The position numbers and the translations under genes were made by a program. Below the pieces are notes generated by a model. It saw nothing but the letters and a program-made list of their open reading frames with translations. It searched no databases and had not been told where the DNA came from. A stretch of DNA of 64,000 nucleotides from JOPF133 sp052144935 (lineage in GTDB: Bacteria > Acidobacteriota > Terriglobia > Bryobacterales > Bryobacteraceae): contig JBKQPR010000119.1 of the NCBI GenBank assembly GCA_052144935.1, positions 10,730-74,729 of the forward strand, read 5' to 3'. Positions 7,944-16,089 of the stretch are shown in pieces. The stretch's first letter is position 1, and every line of letters starts with the position of its first letter.

Positions 7944-9497
7944 TCAGTCCCAATTCTTCAGCTCCGGCCAGATCTCGCCCAGGGGCCGCTTGATCCCGCG
8001 ACAATAGAAGACGTCAAAATGCTCGGACGGCGTGGAGTAGGGATGGGTAACGCTGGCGACCTTGTGTACCTCGGCGAAGCGCGACTCCAGGCCCTTCTGC
8101 CGTCCGGCCATGACGATGATACTTTCGCCGGTGTAGCCACCGGGGCCCCAGAGGAAGTAGCTCTGATGCCCGCTGATGGCGTGCGGCAAGCCGTATTTCC
8201 CGCCGAACAGGTCGATGGCTCCGGCCTGCCCGTAATTTTGGCCGAAGATGGCGGTCCGGGCACGCACGTCCGGCGGCAGGCCGTTGTATACGCGCGCCAC
8301 CGTGGCCGCCATCTCCTCCCAGCCAAACTGGTCGGCGAAGATCTGCGGCAAGGGGCCCAGCCTGTGCCTTTCCAGCCTGGGCTGCTGGAGATGCAGCGCC
8401 TCGGTATACCGGATGTAGGTTTCAGGCGGCAGAACCGGGATCGCGATCGGCGCCAGCAACACGCCGAGGGCCACCATCAGGGCGGGATAAGCGAGTTTCA
8501 GCCATCGGACCCGCGGCGCTTCCAGCCATGCTTCCCACATCGCGCCGCCCGCGGCGAACAAGACCGGAAAGGCGGGAAAGAGATAGTAGATGCGCGGGCT
8601 TAGAACGACGATCACAGCCGCGGTGAAAACCCATGCCCAACCCAGCGCGCGAAACGGTTTGCCGGTCTTCGAGACGAAGAAAAACCACAGGCCGGCGAGC
8701 CAGATGGGCAGCGTCAGGGGAAGCATCGTCAGGATTTCCTGGGAAAAGAACGCCAGCGGCCCGAGGGGCACATCGCGGCCGCTGCGGCGGATATTGGCCT
8801 GCAGCTCCAGGAACGGGAAGTGATGCTGGATATTCCACAGCAGATTCGGCAGGAAGAGGAGGAACGCGACGGCGCCGCCGATCCAGAGCCAGCGGCTGCG
8901 AAGCGCGCGGCGCTCGGGAGTCAGGAGCAGGCCGAAAACGAGGCCGGCTCCGAAGAGCGCCATGGAGTACTTGTTTTCGAGGCCGAATCCCGCCAGGATG
9001 CCGAACCAGATCCAGAGCTTCCGGTTGCCGGTCTTGACGATGCGGAGGAGCAGCCAGGCGCAACCCAACCAGAAGAGCGGCTCGAACGCGTTCATGGTGA
9101 GCAGGTTGCCGATACCCAGAATACCCGGCGCGACCAGGGCCGCGAGGGCGGCGAGACCCTGGGCAAAGCGCTTCCCGCCGAGTTCGCGGGCGATCAGGGC
9201 GGTGAGGGCGACCTCGGCCGCTCCCGCCACGGCGGGCACGAAGCGGATGGCCGGGAGCGAGTCGCCCAAGAGCGACCGCACAATCCAGGCGATCCATGCG
9301 ATCAGCGGCGGCTGGTCCACGTAACCCAAAGCCAGATGCCGGCTGCATGCGAGGTAATACAACTCGTCGCGGAAATAGCCGTAATGCCGCCCGGCGTAGA
9401 GGTGGACCAGGAGCGTCGAGGCGGAGAGGCAGACGATTACGGCGGTGGCGGAGAGCGCCAGCGGGCGATGACTATCGGCGGGGTCCGTGGTGTTCAA
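7944..9497 (-). CDS. GT39/ArnT-type membrane glycosyltransferase
   Basis: 517 residues with about eleven hydrophobic segments. The first periplasmic loop contains GYFRDELYYLACSRHL followed by LGYVDQPPLIAWI, the signature of polyprenyl-phosphate-sugar glycosyltransferases of the PMT/ArnT (GT39/83) type; the Asp-Glu of RDE is the presumed catalytic and metal site. The C-terminal soluble part (about 370-517) carries IFGQNYGQAGAIDLFGGKYG. Such enzymes move sugars from lipid carriers to lipids or proteins at the outer face of the inner membrane. The acceptor cannot be inferred from the neighbours. The start at 9497 gives a short polar N-terminus before the first membrane segment. Confidence 0.85.
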   Translation of the reverse strand: MNTTDPADSHRPLALSATAVIVCLSASTLLVHLYAGRHYGYFRDELYYLACSRHLALGYVDQPPLIAWIAWIVRSLLGDSLPAIRFVPAVAGAAEVALTALIARELGGKRFAQGLAALAALVAPGILGIGNLLTMNAFEPLFWLGCAWLLLRIVKTGNRKLWIWFGILAGFGLENKYSMALFGAGLVFGLLLTPERRALRSRWLWIGGAVAFLLFLPNLLWNIQHHFPFLELQANIRRSGRDVPLGPLAFFSQEILTMLPLTLPIWLAGLWFFFVSKTGKPFRALGWAWVFTAAVIVVLSPRIYYLFPAFPVLFAAGGAMWEAWLEAPRVRWLKLAYPALMVALGVLLAPIAIPVLPPETYIRYTEALHLQQPRLERHRLGPLPQIFADQFGWEEMAATVARVYNGLPPDVRARTAIFGQNYGQAGAIDLFGGKYGLPHAISGHQSYFLWGPGGYTGESIIVMAGRQKGLESRFAEVHKVASVTHPYSTPSEHFDVFYCRGIKRPLGEIWPELKNWD

Positions 9498-9521
9498 GCA
9501 GGGACCTACGTAGGAAGCCGA

Positions 9522-9716
9522 TCAGCCCTTCGGCTCTCGCCCGGAGTCTGGCGTGTTCTGCCGCTGCGCAGCCAGGATCTCGCGTCCCTTTTGCGAATAA
9601 AGGCGTTCCTGAAATTCCCGGTCAAAACGATCCAGGTCGTAATCGCCGCGTTCACTGTGCTCCCACCTCTCAGTGGCGGCGGCTCGTTTCAGAATTAATC
9701 GTGCATCCGAGGACAT
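9522..9716 (-). CDS. Small charged hypothetical protein
   Basis: A 64-residue ORF starting MSSDARLILKRAAATERWEH. It is highly charged, with no membrane segment or recognisable domain, and could be an orphan antitoxin or a peptide of unknown role. The ATG at 9716 is the first in frame. It lies between the glycosyltransferase and a broken gene, reading the same way. Confidence 0.4.
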   Translation of the reverse strand: MSSDARLILKRAAATERWEHSERGDYDLDRFDREFQERLYSQKGREILAAQRQNTPDSGREPKG

Positions 9717-9765
9717 AATATAAACCTCTTATCTTAGCGCAAGTAGGAATTCCAGAAGCAGTTGT

Positions 9766-10432
9766 TCAGTTTTCGATCGTTCGTCGCGACGCGATAGATG
9801 CATCCGCTGACCCGCTCCCGAAGGGTCCACATACATCTTCCTCCTCCCGTACGGTAAAGTCCATTTCGCCAAGGAGAACCCGGCGCAGCAACGACGCGCA
9901 GTCGGGAATGGTCCGGACCACGAGAACACCGTTGGCGACGCCGGTTGCGAGGTTCACTTGGATTGCGAGCGGGTGAATTTCCCTTAGGGTACGGGCGCGC
10001 GTGTCATAGACGGCTTTCTCCGACGTCGCGACAGCCTTGGCGCTCGCTCTTGGAAGTACTGCAGATCTCGAACCGGATCCTTTGCGACCTCCGAAATCAG
10101 CCTACAGAACTCCGAGGCGTCCTTGATGCGCGAGAGAGTCCGATATGCAAACACGAAATTGCCATAGAGAAGCAGGGCGGCCTTCTGGAACCGCTCCACG
10201 CCTGAGGGAATTCTCCGATCATGCAACGGGCGCCGAAGAAGTGCTCGAAAAAGGGCGATTCGACCCGGTTCTTGTGGACCAGCAGAAGGAGTTCATTCAG
10301 GTGCGAACAATCGAGCCGTTTGGTCTCGTCGCCGAGAATGGCGGCCAAGCTGTCTGAATCGATTTGGGCCTCACCTTCGACCTCGGCGCCAGTCAACATT
10401 CGCGCATACCTGAGAAAATCACTCGGGGGCAC
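9766..10432 (-). pseudogene. Frame-broken hypothetical gene
   Basis: Three consecutive minus-strand frames join into one plausible protein. The first runs from a GTG at 10432 (preceded by AGGAGA): PPSDFLRYARMLTGAEVEGE to ESPFFEHFFGAR. The second, after a shift near 10220, is RRIPSGVERFQKAALLLYGN to RDLQYFQERA. The third, after a shift near 10040, is KAVATSEKAVYDTRARTLRE to IASRRTIEN-stop. I do not recognise the family. The composition of each piece is protein-like (helical, mixed polarity), unlike the shadow frames around it. Confidence 0.5.
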
Positions 10433-10506
10433 AGATCTCCTGCTTTCATTCTCAAGACATATGTTATACGAATTGTTGGCTTAGGCAGATCCTCGGAGGG
10501 CCCGCT

Positions 10507-11622
10507 CTACCCCGCCCGATCCGCGCCCAGTGGCCGCAGCCACCCCAGATTGAACGGCAACTCCGTCATGGGCCCCTGCCATTGCAGCTCGCGCTCGATA
10601 TCGGGATGCATGCGGTACGCCTTCTTCACGTCCGCCACCTTGGCGCCGATCACCTCGATCTTGGCCGGATCCCATTGTCCGAGGCCGATCTGCCCGGAGT
10701 ACTTCACATAGCCAAGCCACTCCGGGTTGATCCCCATGGTCTCCGCCGCCGTGCGATCCGCCGACACATAGTCCGTGGAGGCCAGCGCGATCCGCGACTC
10801 TACCGGCGTCCCGGAATTCGGTCCGTTGCCTTCCATGCCTTCGTACCCGTCGATCACCGACGCGCCCCAGTTCAGGCGCTGCGCCACCACCATCATATTG
10901 TAGTGCGTCTGCCGCAGCCCCACGTGGAACTTGCGCTTCTCGTTCCAGCGCGGCGTCTCGCCCTGCTTCGAGTGCAGCGGCGCGCCCAGCACCATGTTCT
11001 TGATCCCCAGCGACGCGATCACCGTGTTGTGCGTCTTCAGCATCGCCGCTGAGATCACAAACGCCTCCGGGTCCACCAGCCGGGCCGCGATGCGGCACGG
11101 GACGATGTGCAGGTCCTGGTCCAGCAGCGCAATCCGTTCGAACTCGGCCTCCTGGTTCAAGTCGATCAGCTCCAACTGCTGCTTGCGGTACTCCGAGGTG
11201 AGCGCGGGATACTTGAAGTTTTCATACCCGCGCCGGGTGTCGCCCGCCGACGCTTCGGCGATCTTCACCGGCCCCCGGAAGCTCTCCGCCAGGTAGTCCA
11301 GGATGCCGCGCATGGCGTCGGCGTGGCTGGCCGCCAGTTGGTTCTCGGTGTTGACGAAGTTGGGCTTGATGACCACGTACTTCTTGCCCTTCATCCTGGC
11401 CCGCAGGTCCTGGTCGATGGCCTTGAGCGCCAGGTAGACGTTCTTGCGGCGTTCCAGGCCCTGCTGGATGGCCACCGTGGACCGCCGTTCGACGCCCGGA
11501 AACTCTTCGGGATTCGAGCCGGCCCCCGGCCTGCGCTGCGGCTGGGCAGATACGTTCTTGCGCAAGAGGGCCGCCGCCCCCGCTAGTTGGAACAGCGTCC
11601 TTCGTTGGACCCCTTTTGCCAT
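10507..11622 (-). CDS. DUF362 domain protein, exported
   Basis: 371 residues. MAKGVQRRTLFQLAGAAALL is a twin-arginine-like leader. The DUF362 core follows: KKYVVIKPNFVNTENQLAAS, then AEASAGDTRRGYENF, VISAAMLKTHNTVIASLGIK and NMVLGAPLHSKQGE. DUF362 proteins are common and uncharacterised; some contain Fe-S clusters, but no cysteine cluster is seen here. The start at 11622 is preceded by GGGAGGTCACC; the longer frame to 11967 runs through a repeat-filled intergenic region. It diverges from the aldo/keto reductase at 11993, suggesting a shared function or regulation. Confidence 0.85.
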   Translation of the reverse strand: MAKGVQRRTLFQLAGAAALLRKNVSAQPQRRPGAGSNPEEFPGVERRSTVAIQQGLERRKNVYLALKAIDQDLRARMKGKKYVVIKPNFVNTENQLAASHADAMRGILDYLAESFRGPVKIAEASAGDTRRGYENFKYPALTSEYRKQQLELIDLNQEAEFERIALLDQDLHIVPCRIAARLVDPEAFVISAAMLKTHNTVIASLGIKNMVLGAPLHSKQGETPRWNEKRKFHVGLRQTHYNMMVVAQRLNWGASVIDGYEGMEGNGPNSGTPVESRIALASTDYVSADRTAAETMGINPEWLGYVKYSGQIGLGQWDPAKIEVIGAKVADVKKAYRMHPDIERELQWQGPMTELPFNLGWLRPLGADRAG

Positions 11623-11992
11623 GGTGACCTCCCTGGGGCCTCGCGGCCCCGGTTGGCAGGCTGAAGCCTGCCCCACTTTGGGCTGAAGCCCAATGCCACT
11701 TACTTTGCCTGCCCCGGATTCTGCACCCAGTTGTGGGGCGGGCAATCCTGCCCTGGAGTCCCCTCCGGTACGGGCCCAGAGGGCACCCCCAGGCGGCTCC
11801 TTCGGGCGGTGCGCGAGTCTGCGCGCGCGGCAAGCGCCGGCTGAAAACCGGCGGGCCCCAGTGGGCAACCCAGGATTGGCTGCCCTACGATTGGAACCCT
11901 TGCCAAATGTTGAAACCTCAGTGGCAGGCTGAAGGCTGCCAACCTCGGTGAAATAAGATATTATCATCTTTTGGACTTACAAGGAGGTCCGG
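11623..11992. repeat. Repeat-filled divergent intergenic region
   Basis: Two small hairpins lie next to the DUF362 start: 11656-11671 (GCAGGCTGAAGCCTGC) and 11680-11691 (GGGCTGAAGCCC). A 45-bp element at 11834-11878 is 42/45 identical to 18888-18932. These are interspersed palindromic repeats. The last 40 bases, AT-richer, probably carry the promoter of the plus-strand operon. Confidence 0.7.
11834..11878 (+). repeat. 45-bp interspersed repeat, copy 1
   Basis: It begins with GCGCCGGCTGAAAACCGGC (a hairpin) and continues through a GGGCCCCAGTGGGC segment to CAGGATTG. Copy 2 at 18888-18932 differs at three of 45 positions. A related copy in the other orientation occurs around 63546-63590. Confidence 0.8.
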
Positions 11993-13186
11993 ATGACCCG
12001 CTCCGCGTCACGTCGCAACTTCCTGGCGGCCGGTTTGACACTTCCCGCCGCCGCTTCGGCATCGCGTTTCACGGATTCGCCGCAGCAGCAACCCCCGCCG
12101 CAGGTCCGGTCGTCGTCTTCCGGCCCGGCATTCCAGTACCGCATCCTGGGCAAGACCGGAATGAAGGTCACCACCGTCGGCTTCGGCTGCATGATCACCT
12201 CCGATGGCAGCGTGGTGGAACGCGCCGCCGACCTCGGCATCACCTACTTCGATACCGCCCGCGGCTACCAGCAGGGCAACAACGAGCGCATGGTCGGGGC
12301 GGCGCTCAAAAACAAGCGCCAGGACATCACCCTCTCCACCAAGTCCCACTCGGGCAGCAAATCCGAGGCCCTGGCCGACCTGGACACCAGCCTCAAGGAA
12401 CTCGGCACGGATCACGTGGACATCTGGTATCTCCACGGCAAGACGCGCCCCGAGGATATCACCGACGATCTCATCGACGCGCAGCAGACCGCCAAGCAGG
12501 CCGGCAAGATCCGTTTTGCCGGCGTCAGCACCCACAGCGGCCAGGCGACGCTCATCCCGTTCCTCGCCAAACACGAGAAGATCGACGTGGTCCTGAGCGC
12601 TTACAACTTCACCATGGAACCGGACGTGACCGCCGCACTAGAGGTGGCTGCCAAGGCCGGCAAAGGCGTGGTGGCCATGAAGATCATGGCGGGCGGCGCG
12701 GGCGGCGGGCGTGGACGGGGGCGCGGCGGCCCCAACCCCAACGCCGAGAAACTCAAACAGCCCGGAGCCATGGCCGCCGTGCTCCGCTGGGTCACGCGCA
12801 ATCCCAACGTCCACACCACCGTCCCCAGCATGACCGACATGGACCAACTGGACGAGAACATCCGCGCGGGCTTCCAGCCCTTCTCCCCCGGCGACGCCAG
12901 GCTGCTGGCGGTACACCGTGAGATGCTGCGCCCCTTCTACTGCAACATGTGCGGCCAGTGCGAGGGCCAGTGCCGCTACGGCCTGCCGGTCCAGGACGTG
13001 CTGCGCTTCGTCACCTACGCCGATGGCTACGGCCAGTTCGGGCTGGGCCGCGAGCGCTTCCAGGAGTTGTCCTCCGAGCATGCCTCGGTGCGTTGCGCCG
13101 ATTGCCCCGGATGCACCGTGGAATGCCCGCACGGCGTCCGGGTGGCTGAGCGGCTCATCCGCGCACAGGAGCTTTTCGGGTGCTGA
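11993..13186 (+). CDS. Aldo/keto reductase with C-terminal Fe-S cysteine clusters
   Basis: 397 residues. A Tat-type leader (SASRRNFLAAGLTLPAAAS) precedes an AKR barrel: FQYRILGKTGMKVTTVGFGC, the Asp/Tyr of FDTARGY, the Lys of LSTKSH and the His of WYLHGK supply the catalytic tetrad. The C-terminus adds two cysteine groups, C317-x2-C-x2-C-x3-C and C368-x2-C-x2-C-x3-C, followed by Pro, in a ferredoxin-like arrangement, so the enzyme probably passes electrons through [4Fe-4S] clusters as well as or instead of NADPH. A glycine-rich loop (GGGRGRGRGG) interrupts the barrel near residue 240. AAGGAGG precedes the ATG. The stop overlaps the next gene by 7 bases, implying coupled translation. Confidence 0.92.
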   Translation: MTRSASRRNFLAAGLTLPAAASASRFTDSPQQQPPPQVRSSSSGPAFQYRILGKTGMKVTTVGFGCMITSDGSVVERAADLGITYFDTARGYQQGNNERMVGAALKNKRQDITLSTKSHSGSKSEALADLDTSLKELGTDHVDIWYLHGKTRPEDITDDLIDAQQTAKQAGKIRFAGVSTHSGQATLIPFLAKHEKIDVVLSAYNFTMEPDVTAALEVAAKAGKGVVAMKIMAGGAGGGRGRGRGGPNPNAEKLKQPGAMAAVLRWVTRNPNVHTTVPSMTDMDQLDENIRAGFQPFSPGDARLLAVHREMLRPFYCNMCGQCEGQCRYGLPVQDVLRFVTYADGYGQFGLGRERFQELSSEHASVRCADCPGCTVECPHGVRVAERLIRAQELFGC

Positions 13187-14013
13187 GGCTGCCTGGCGCG
13201 CTGGCGGTTTGCGCGTGCTTGGCGTGCTTCACGGCTGCGGCCGCCGCTCCCACGTGCACCCTGGTGCCCGGCTGGACCCAGAATGGCCCACCGCGCGTCT
13301 ACACCGCCGACAACCTCTACGAGTACATGGACGGCAACTCGGAAGGCTACTTCCTCTACAACTTCCAGGAGATGCATGGGGTCACCTGCAAGCAGGGCGA
13401 AGTCACCTTCGTCATCGACATCTCCGATATGGGCGACTCCGATTTCGCCTTCGGCATGTTCACCTCCACGCGCGACCTGCGGCAGCCGGCCTATCCCGTG
13501 GGGATGGGCGGACAGATCGTCCCGCGCCGCCTGATTTTCGCCAAGGGCAAATACTACATCGAAATCGCCGCCAACCCGGAGGGCGACTACACCGCGGCCC
13601 TTAAGCTATGGGCCGCGGCGCTCGATAAATCGGTCGCGGGCGCCACCCAGCCGCCGGCCGCCATGCAATGGTTCCCCACCGAAGGCCAGCAGTCGCTGCG
13701 TTTGGTGCCGGAAAGCGTCCTGGGCCTGCGCATCCTGCGGCGCGGCTACATGGCCCAGTATGATTTCGGCAAAGCCTTTGTGGTTTTCGAAGAGACACCG
13801 CAATCGGCGGCCGAGGTCATGCAGAAGCTGCGGGCGCGATTCGGCCAAGCCACCCCGGCGGCCGTAGCCGACGAAGCATTTCAAGCCACCGACCAATACC
13901 TGGGCCGTCTCTGCATTTTCCGCAAAGGCAGCCACATCGGAGGCTACGCCATCACGGCCGCCGCGCCCGACCCGCTGGCGCTGGCCAAGCCGCTGGCCGC
14001 CAAGGTCCCGTAG
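13180..14013 (+). CDS. DUF6599 family exported protein
   Basis: 277 residues with a GTG start inside the end of the aldo/keto reductase gene. A hydrophobic signal peptide (LAVCACLACFTAAAAA) is followed by LVPGWTQNGPPRVYTADNLY and EYMDGNSEGYFLYNF, a hallmark of DUF6599 proteins, which accompany Fe-S/AKR proteins in Acidobacteria. The rest contains no cofactor motif I recognise. Tight coupling with the reductase suggests a joint periplasmic function. Confidence 0.85.
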   Translation: MLRLPGALAVCACLACFTAAAAAPTCTLVPGWTQNGPPRVYTADNLYEYMDGNSEGYFLYNFQEMHGVTCKQGEVTFVIDISDMGDSDFAFGMFTSTRDLRQPAYPVGMGGQIVPRRLIFAKGKYYIEIAANPEGDYTAALKLWAAALDKSVAGATQPPAAMQWFPTEGQQSLRLVPESVLGLRILRRGYMAQYDFGKAFVVFEETPQSAAEVMQKLRARFGQATPAAVADEAFQATDQYLGRLCIFRKGSHIGGYAITAAAPDPLALAKPLAAKVP

Positions 14014-14222
14014 GGCGGCAGCAGGATGGATGGCCGCGGCAGCAACGCCTCCAACTCAGCCCACCCAAGGCGCCTGTGCCGGCGGAAGTATCCACGGCTC
14101 CAGAGCATCCGCGGAAGGCCGCCGTCGTCGCGAGCGCCGTCGTCGATCTAGCGCGCGCGTAAGTTAGCAATTCGTGCTGTAAGAACTGGAACTGCGGGGC
14201 GGCCCTGGTCGAGCGTGCGGTT

Positions 14223-14242
14223 GGCAGGCGAAAGCGCCTGCC
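14223..14242. repeat. Hairpin repeat between DUF6599 and J-domain genes
   Basis: GGCAGGCG and CGCCTGCC are separated by AAAG, and the flank CCCCACT matches the flank of the hairpin at 11656. It lies between convergent genes and could serve as a terminator, but has no T-tract. Confidence 0.5.
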
Positions 14243-14293
14243 CCACTATTGCCGAGACCCCTTGCGAAATGCAGAAACTCCAGTGGCCGTCCC

Positions 14294-15409
14294 TCAGGAT
14301 GCGCGCGCCGCGGTAGCGGTTTCCCCCATGGTTCCGGCTTCGAGAAGCTCGCGAATGATGGTATTTTGAACGGAGTTTGTTTCCAGGTAATCGACCCCTT
14401 CCACGGTCACCCCGTAATCCGAGTTCTCCTCGAAGCGAACGAAACCCTTGGCTTTCAGATACCACAACGTGAAGTTGAGATACTCCCGCGGGAAACCCAT
14501 GCGCTGCTCCAGGTCCAGGACGGAAATACCGGGCTTCTGTTCATTGAGCCGGCGTCGGTGGTAAAGCAGCGAGAGAATGCCGAGACGGCGATTCTTCTCT
14601 CCATCGATGCCGTCTACAAATTCCTTGAGCTCGAAGATCGGCAGAGTATGGGTCTCAGCCCAGGTGTAGGTCCGGTCGTATTCCGCGCGCCTGCCGGGAT
14701 CGGAGAGCACGTGGTAGGCCCTGCGCAGAAGCTGAAACCGCTCCGGATCGCCGGTTCTCGGATTGTCCGGATGAAAGCGCGCCACCATGATGCGATAGAC
14801 CCGGTGAATGGTCTCCGGGTCGGCGTTGCGGCTGATCTGCAGGACTTCGTAGTAGTCCGCGATCGAAGGCGGTTTAGGCTCGAAGTGTTCGTACGCGTGC
14901 CCCCGCTCTTGCTCTTGCTGCCGCTCTTCGGGACGCGGGCCGTGGGCAGAAGCCTCGTCTTTCGGTTCCCCGGCGGTTTCCCGGCGATCCTCCGGGCGAT
15001 TCTCCACCCGATCGGCGTGGGGAGTCCCGCCAGTCCCCGTGCCGTTATGCGTCCCGTTTGAGACGAAGGGTTTCGTCTGGGGCGCGGCCTCCGGCGTCGA
15101 CGCGGGTTCCGGCGCCGCGGCAGCTTCGGGCTCCTGTTCCGTCACCAACCCCGGCGCGCTTTGCGCCCCGTTCGGAAGCACCGGTTCCGCAGGGTCCATG
15201 ACCTCGCAGAACAGCGCGACGGGCACCTCCTGCTGGTATTGGGCCGACCATCTGCCCAGGGCATTCTTCATCCGTTGCCGGACACCACTGGTTCCCCCCG
15301 ACGCTTCCATGCAAAAGGCCATATATCTTGCGCTTCCTGGATTCTGCTTGCTATGAGGATGCACCAGGATGACGATGTTTGGAAAGTCCTGACTGTACCT
15401 AAGTGACAT
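14294..15409 (-). CDS. J-domain (DnaJ-like) protein
   Basis: 371 residues from the ATG at 15409; an alternative ATG at 15322 (MAFCMEASGG) is equally possible. The middle carries a J domain: ADYYEVLQISRNADPETIHR, then the HPD motif in RFHPDNP and RRAYHVLSDPGRRAEYDRTY. It is preceded by a long Glu/Pro/Ala-rich disordered stretch (about 75-175). The C-terminal 130 residues look like a winged-helix unit (ILSLLYHRRRLNEQKPGISV, then YLNFTLWYLKAKGFVRFEE). The J domain should stimulate a DnaK partner, and the C-terminal part may select the client. No Zn-finger or Gly/Phe region, so it is a type III J protein. Confidence 0.85.
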   Translation of the reverse strand: MSLRYSQDFPNIVILVHPHSKQNPGSARYMAFCMEASGGTSGVRQRMKNALGRWSAQYQQEVPVALFCEVMDPAEPVLPNGAQSAPGLVTEQEPEAAAAPEPASTPEAAPQTKPFVSNGTHNGTGTGGTPHADRVENRPEDRRETAGEPKDEASAHGPRPEERQQEQERGHAYEHFEPKPPSIADYYEVLQISRNADPETIHRVYRIMVARFHPDNPRTGDPERFQLLRRAYHVLSDPGRRAEYDRTYTWAETHTLPIFELKEFVDGIDGEKNRRLGILSLLYHRRRLNEQKPGISVLDLEQRMGFPREYLNFTLWYLKAKGFVRFEENSDYGVTVEGVDYLETNSVQNTIIRELLEAGTMGETATAARAS

Positions 15410-15522
15410 GCATTACTTTTCGCGCATTTCATCCCGTCGGGGTCAAACCAAGTAATAGTTGGCGGCGTAAACGGCGTCAATGGCTGTAAAGGTAACAGTA
15501 CCCGCGTGACTTCCGGGGAAGC

Positions 15523-15693
15523 ATGGTCCAGTACAATTTCCGGTTTCCTCGCGTGCGCGTAGGCGAGTCCTGTTGGTGTCGTCGGGACGCGGCCCTTGCC
15601 CGCACCTTCGGATGTCTCTCGCAGGAAGACGCCGACGCGATGCTGAAAGCCATCGAGGAAGGTTGCGAGCAGATCGATGAACAGGGCTGGTAG
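15523..15693 (+). CDS. Small antitoxin-like ORF upstream of broken vapC
   Basis: A 56-residue frame beginning MVQYNFRFPRVRVGES and ending MLKAIEEGCEQIDEQGW. The acidic C-terminus resembles the tails of VapB-type antitoxins that bind PIN toxins. It overlaps the toxin ATG at 15677 by 17 bases, the usual TA overlap. The N-terminal DNA-binding fold is not evident, so it may be decayed. Confidence 0.4.
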   Translation: MVQYNFRFPRVRVGESCWCRRDAALARTFGCLSQEDADAMLKAIEEGCEQIDEQGW

Positions 15694-16040
15694 TGTCCTC
15701 CTGGACACCGGCGTGATCGTCGACTACATCCGCGGCGATGTTCGTTTGCGTCCGCAGTTCGCTGCCATTGCCTTTGTATGTGCCTTTGGTGGTGCTTGGC
15801 GAACTCCACTTTGGCGCTCAGCGAGCGCCGCGGCGCGACGATGCGCCCGCTCAGATTCGCGAATTCCCAAGAATCTCCACCTTGCTGCCGCCCGATGAGA
15901 ACACCGCCGGGCAGTATGGCGACGTTAAAGCCGAACTCGCACGGATAGGCAGGCCCATCCCAGGGAATGACATCCGGATCGCGGCGCTGGCGGACGCGCG
16001 CTTCGCGATGGTCCCGCGCCTGAAAACGCCGGGGTGGTAG
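15677..16040 (+). pseudogene. Frame-broken VapC-like PIN-domain toxin
   Basis: The frame from 15677 gives RAGSVLLDTGVIVDYIRGDV, the first acidic motif of a PIN domain. Near 15760 the homology moves to another frame: LPLYVPLVVLGELHFGAQRA, then the late PIN motif RIGRPIPGNDIRIAALA. The intact protein would be a Mg-dependent RNase of about 125 residues. The end (ARFAMVPRLKTPGW) also looks displaced. One indel separates the halves, so the gene is probably dead. Confidence 0.7.
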
Positions 16041-16089
16041 CGGATTCCGGGGGAGGCCGATCCGCTCACACCGCGCACGCAGAGTCCGC

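Noticed and set aside
15268..15708. 146-codon minus-strand frame between the J-domain gene and the broken VapC gene
   Set aside because: It is antisense to the antitoxin-like frame and shares no features with known proteins.
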